From assembly GCA_027596075.1 (NCBI GenBank), contig JADGJC010000419.1, positions 3,819 to 27,031 on the forward strand: a stretch of 23,213 bases of DNA, read 5' to 3'. The notes beneath the pieces are model-generated. The model was not told the origin of the DNA. It did not search any database and saw nothing but the letters and a program-made list of their open reading frames with translations. Made by a program: the position numbers and the translations under genes. Origin of the DNA: Rhizophlyctis rosea. Taxonomy: Eukaryota; Chytridiomycota; Chytridiomycetes; Rhizophlyctidales; Rhizophlyctidaceae. Within the stretch, counting starts at the first letter, position 1. The number at the start of each line of letters is the position of its first letter. Below, piece after piece: positions 20,035 through 23,213 of the stretch.

Positions 20035-21470
20035 ATGGCCACTTGTGGACAGACCTCAATGAACGCCCTCCCACTCGAAGTAATGGGGGAAATCCCCTCC
20101 TACCTCCCACCAACCCAACTCCCCATCCTCCGCTCCGTATGCAAACTCTTCCGTTCCGCTACCCACTTTCACATCATTCACTGCATCCTCCGCTACGTCA
20201 ACCTCGAAGTAACCTTCCACCCCCGCCTCAAACCCGAGACATTCCGCAGAATCCTCCACGATTGGATCGGCCCCAAGTTAGCCGCTGTTTGTCCACTATC
20301 AAAGGAAAAGAAACTCCAAGTGATTACGCGCCTTCTGCAGCAGTACGACTACCCCTACGGCGTCCATTTCACCTTGCGGGATGATGGACCGGAGTTTTCG
20401 TACGCCTACCTGGACCATTACTTTGCTACCAAAAGGACGGATAGACCCGTCGGGGTCTTTTGGACAGATTATTACCCGGAAGTACCAAACATTATCTGGT
20501 GGGAAGATTGGGTTAGGTCAGAGCGTGATGGTGACTGCTTACATTGGGTGTTGCATCCCGCTCTTGAAGGAGAGCAAGTTACTTTCTCATGCAAGGAGGG
20601 AGTGGAGCCTTTTTTCCCCGGAGTCAAGGGATTGGACATCAATGTGGCACTGTCTGTTGATCCCTTCAAGAGGTGGTACTCAGCTGCTTATCAACCATGT
20701 AGTAAGCATAAGCTGGAACGACGTTTGCCAGTGACATATGCGCGTATGAGGATATGTAGTGATCAAGAAGATGATGTGGGGTTTCCGGATATTGTGGATC
20801 TAGCTGAAGGCGATGTAGACGAGGATCCAGAGGAGTATGAACGGGATATAGTTGGGACGGCAAGTGAAGCTGTTGGGAACGATGGTGATATATCTTGGAT
20901 GGAGTGGTTCGAGAAGGAAATTGGGCGGGATACGGAAGTGGGGGGATCCAATGCAGACAATTCATCGGATGATGGGAATTACGCATCTTCGGACACTTCC
21001 TCGGAGGCGGAGGAGGAGTATGAGGAGGACGAAAAGTCCGATCTTGACGATTGGCTCTTCTCCATTCTTCAACAATCTCCTTGATCGGTCGAAACTCCTT
21101 CAAACGGCAGACGGCCAAGTGTCCATCTCCTATGAGGTCCGCGATAATATCGAGGTGTTGCCCATCAATGTCCCGTTGACTATGAACAACACATTCAAAG
21201 ACGTATCCATTACTTCTGTCAAACTCTGCACGGACTTCCTCATCACACGTGTTCTGAGCCATCTTGAGCAAAATCGAAGGCATTTCGCAATGTGGGGGGG
21301 TAAGTTTTTGCTGATTTCAGTGCAGACTGATGGTGTGTCCCCTCGTGGGTATCAGCTAATTTTGACGATTGGAATATCAATAGATATGCGAATACTGCTC
21401 GGAGAAGATGAAGCCAGGCCATTCGCGAATTGCACATATAAGGAAGCATCATGTTCAGAAGCGACGGTAA
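20035..21470 (+). CDS. F-box / zinc-finger protein, copy 2, with two single-base insertions
   Basis: Tandem paralog of the gene at 17749. The ATG at 20035 starts an F-box-like N-terminus (LPLEVMGEIPSYLPPTQLPI), the same middle region and an acidic stretch. The frame then hits TGA at 21082 immediately after DDWLFSILQQSP. The next frame continues the homology (DRSKLLQTADGQVSISYEVR through SHLEQNRRHFAMWG), so one extra T near 21081-21082 breaks the frame. At the exon end copy 2 has seven Gs (21294-21300) where copy 1 has six, putting the intron 21300-21383 (GTAAGT...TAG) out of phase with exon 2. Exon 2 (21384-21470) has the same 29-codon length as in copy 1 and codes ICEYCSEKMKPGHSR then IAHIRKHHVQ. 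The gene is either recently disabled or affected by sequence errors. Confidence 0.65.
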
Positions 21471-22115
21471 TGTTTTTGTTTTTTGAGTTTGGGATTGGAG
21501 GCCGTGATCTCAAATGTTACACCAGACCACCAGTCCATTCTGTCGAGACTCACGAACCAACTCCACCAGTAACTGAAAGCCTGTGAGAGTTTCAATACCG
21601 TTGAAGGGTTGATAGGCGAACGTCATGGCGGTGCCGGGAACGGAGGCGGTAGTGGAAAGTCATCGGTGATGTTGATGGATGCTGGTGGGAAGAACACTAC
21701 CGTCAAATCCACAACGTACGACACCATCATCACATTCACGATCATCCACTTCATCGCCACGTCTGTCCCCACTCCCTTCCCTACGCCTCCAACGCACCCA
21801 CACCACACCAATGACCCTCAAACCGACGCAACTGCAACACATCCAACCTCGGCCTCCTCAACGAATTCTAAGCCGCGACATCCACATGTCCTCCTAAGAT
21901 ACCTCCAAGACGCCATAGGAAGAGGGACACCCGCTACGCTGCGCCGGAACACCTCTCTTCATTCACTCAACACTGTCCTCCTGTAGATGTACAGCGTGGG
22001 CGTGATGCTCTATGCTGTCATAATATTTTAAGATCCTTTTGCCTTGGCACGTTGTCGGGTGATGGTTCTTGTTTGGTGTTGGGAAGGGGTTCCTAACAGT
22101 GAGATGTAGATTGAT

Positions 22116-22147
22116 GGGTGGTGGGAGTGCGGGTGGGGAGGTTGGGG
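22116..22147 (+). other. Putative G-quadruplex motif
   Basis: Five G-runs of 3-4 (22116, 22123, 22131, 22135 and 22144) are separated by loops of 4, 5, 1 and 5 bases, which fits the G3+N1-7 rule. It lies in the G-rich stretch between copy 2 and the WW gene. Folding and function are inference. Confidence 0.5.
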
Positions 22148-22642
22148 TGTTTGGTGAGGTCGGAGGGTTGGAAGGGAGAGGGTTAGGGAGAGGGGAGTTG
22201 GTGTGGTGAAGAGGTTGGTTAGTAGGGATCCGGGACGGAGGTTCATTGCTTTGATGGGAGAGCACCTTCGCTGTTCAGGTGAAGATGCGGCAGCTGATTG
22301 CGCCTACTACACCTTGTAGTTTGCGAAAGTCAAAGTTGTTTAGATTTGAACGCCGTGCCATGCATATTGAACCGTATATCTGTCTTTTCCTAGCGGCTAC
22401 GTGACGTGTGGGTTGAGTCCATTAAATAACATATGCCGACTTACCATAGGCAAACATGAAGTCCAGTCCATCAAAAGGTGCAACAAAACGGGACTTTACC
22501 GGGTGGCACATAAGATGACTGTGCCATTTTGCTTTGTGGCTGTGCCATTCCCCACCGAATGCCAAGATGACACGTGCCGTGCACCCTGTGACGCAAGAGC
22601 CAAGGCAGGCAGGGGTCTTTGCTGCGGGGAAACGGTTGCGCG

Positions 22643-22650
22643 TTTATAAA
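22643..22650 (+). promoter_or_regulatory. TATA-like box upstream of the WW-domain gene
   Basis: TTTATAAA at 22643-22650 lies about 165 bp before the ATG and is followed by a CT-rich run (about 22685-22760), the usual layout of a fungal core promoter. Assignment is by motif and position only. Confidence 0.4.
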
Positions 22651-22812
22651 CAAGAGCGCCTCCCTAAAAACTCTATTCCGTTGCAGACTTCCAACTACAT
22701 CTTCACCCAAATCTGAACTTGCTTTCTGCTCTAACTTCTACTATCCAAGTTTGTTTCCCAGAGTTTGCACACACCAATATCTATTTTGATTTATTTTGAT
22801 AAACGCATCTCA

Positions 22813-23213
22813 ATGGCCGACACGTTTGTTCCCCCTCCTGGTCCGCCGCCGCCTAAAGTTCCTGAAGGTTGGAAAGCCGTATGGAATGGTATGTACGAGA
22901 AGTCTTTGGATATCGCAACGAACCGATGCACTAATAATGTTCCAGACCAATACAAAGAATGGTTCTACGTAAATACCTACACCAAAGCCTCCCAATGGGA
23001 CAAGCCTACCGAACCAGTCTACCCTCCGGGCGAGCAACCTCCCCTCGGCCCCCCACCAAAATACGACGCCCAATCCTCAAAACCCGCAGCACCCGAGAAG
23101 TCCACAAACCCCTTCGCACCAGGCGGTCTCGCCTCCTCATCCTCCATCGCAGACGACGAAGCCTACGCACGCAAACTGCAGGAAGAAGAAAACGCTCGGG
23201 CCGCTGGATACGC
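22813..23213 (+). CDS. WW-domain protein, Wwm1-like (5' part, runs off the window)
   Basis: Exon 1 (22813-22888) codes MADTFVPPPGPPPPK, then VPEGWKAVWN. The phase-1 intron 22889-22945 (GTATGT...CAG, with a CTAAT branch-type motif) is followed by exon 2 to the window edge. The splice rebuilds one WW domain, GWKAVWNDQYKEWFYVN then TYTKASQWDKPTEPVYPP, with both signature Trp residues, the central WFY aromatic block and the closing Pro. After it come Pro-rich linkers and a charged segment DDEAYARKLQEEENAR. Known: yeast Wwm1 has the same N-terminal WW layout and genetically and physically links to the metacaspase Mca1; WW domains bind PPxY peptides. The 3' end is outside the window, so total length is unknown. 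Confidence 0.85.
   Translation, partial: MADTFVPPPGPPPPKVPEGWKAVWNGMYEKSLDIATNRCTNNVPDQYKEWFYVNTYTKASQWDKPTEPVYPPGEQPPLGPPPKYDAQSSKPAAPEKSTNPFAPGGLASSSSIADDEAYARKLQEEENARAAGY

Larger units (their letters stand above)
21471..22812. other. Intergenic region with strong strand asymmetry
   Basis: No gene supported. A plus-strand frame 21609-21986 (125 codons, Gly then Thr/Pro/His-rich) has C-biased third positions in part, but no recognisable domain and no ATG at its start. Around 22080-22200 the plus strand is G-rich (minus strand Pro-coding), with a G-quadruplex motif listed separately. Confidence 0.4.

Noticed and set aside
21963..22265. Pro/Thr-rich minus-strand frames that could look like a mitochondrial presequence protein
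   Set aside because: Explained by the G-rich plus strand. Two overlapping frames look equally good, and neither has a recognisable domain.

Overview
The window looks like nuclear DNA of a filamentous ascomycete (Pezizomycotina). Genes carry short introns (57-139 nt) with GTAAGT, GTGAGT or GTATGT donors and YAG acceptors. The WW-domain gene, the bZIP region and the F-box genes all read like filamentous-fungal proteins. No species can be named from the sequence alone.

Layout. (1) 1-336: 3' end of a Gcn4/CPC-1-type bZIP gene, convergent with (2) 820-1818 (-), a four-exon F420-dependent NADP-reductase-like gene that reconstructs cleanly to 221 aa. A 104-bp inverted repeat lies between their 3' ends. 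(3) 1819-8402: about 6.6 kb with no gene I can recognise. It holds a clear non-autonomous terminal-inverted-repeat element at 3818-4346, flanked by a target-site duplication and built of degenerate AATGAG repeats. (4) 8403-10158 (+): a fungal membrane glycoprotein gene whose reading frame changes twice. (5) 10460-17419: five loci (four -, one +) of what appears to be one family of small proteins. Each has a short N-terminus, one membrane segment and a basic stop, then a phase-0 intron, then a tail. In three loci the tail is or was glycine/histidine-rich. Two loci (15064-15747 and 17076-17419) are intact and full length. Two (12638-12927 and 14358-14633) give short but mutually conserved 61- and 65-aa products followed by decayed Gly-rich sequence. 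One (10460-11159) has a frame break before its Gly-rich tail. (6) 17749-19201 and 20035-21470 (+): tandem paralogs with an N-terminal F-box, a long unrecognised middle, an acidic Ser/Asp-rich stretch and a separate last exon coding a CxxC...HxxxHH zinc-finger-like motif. The first is intact; the second has two single-base insertions relative to it. (7) 22813-23213 (+): 5' part of a Wwm1-like WW-domain gene running off the window.

Two themes stand out. The first is local gene duplication: the small membrane-protein cluster, the F-box pair and a duplicated upstream module. The second is a high density of apparent single-base indels in the duplicated genes, while the single-copy F420-reductase-like and WW genes are clean. 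Either this is a rapidly turning-over accessory region, or the assembly carries indel errors; reads or transcripts would decide. I cannot assign a function to the membrane-protein cluster. Its shared exon structure and membrane-anchor plus Gly/His-tail design make it the best candidate here for something undescribed.
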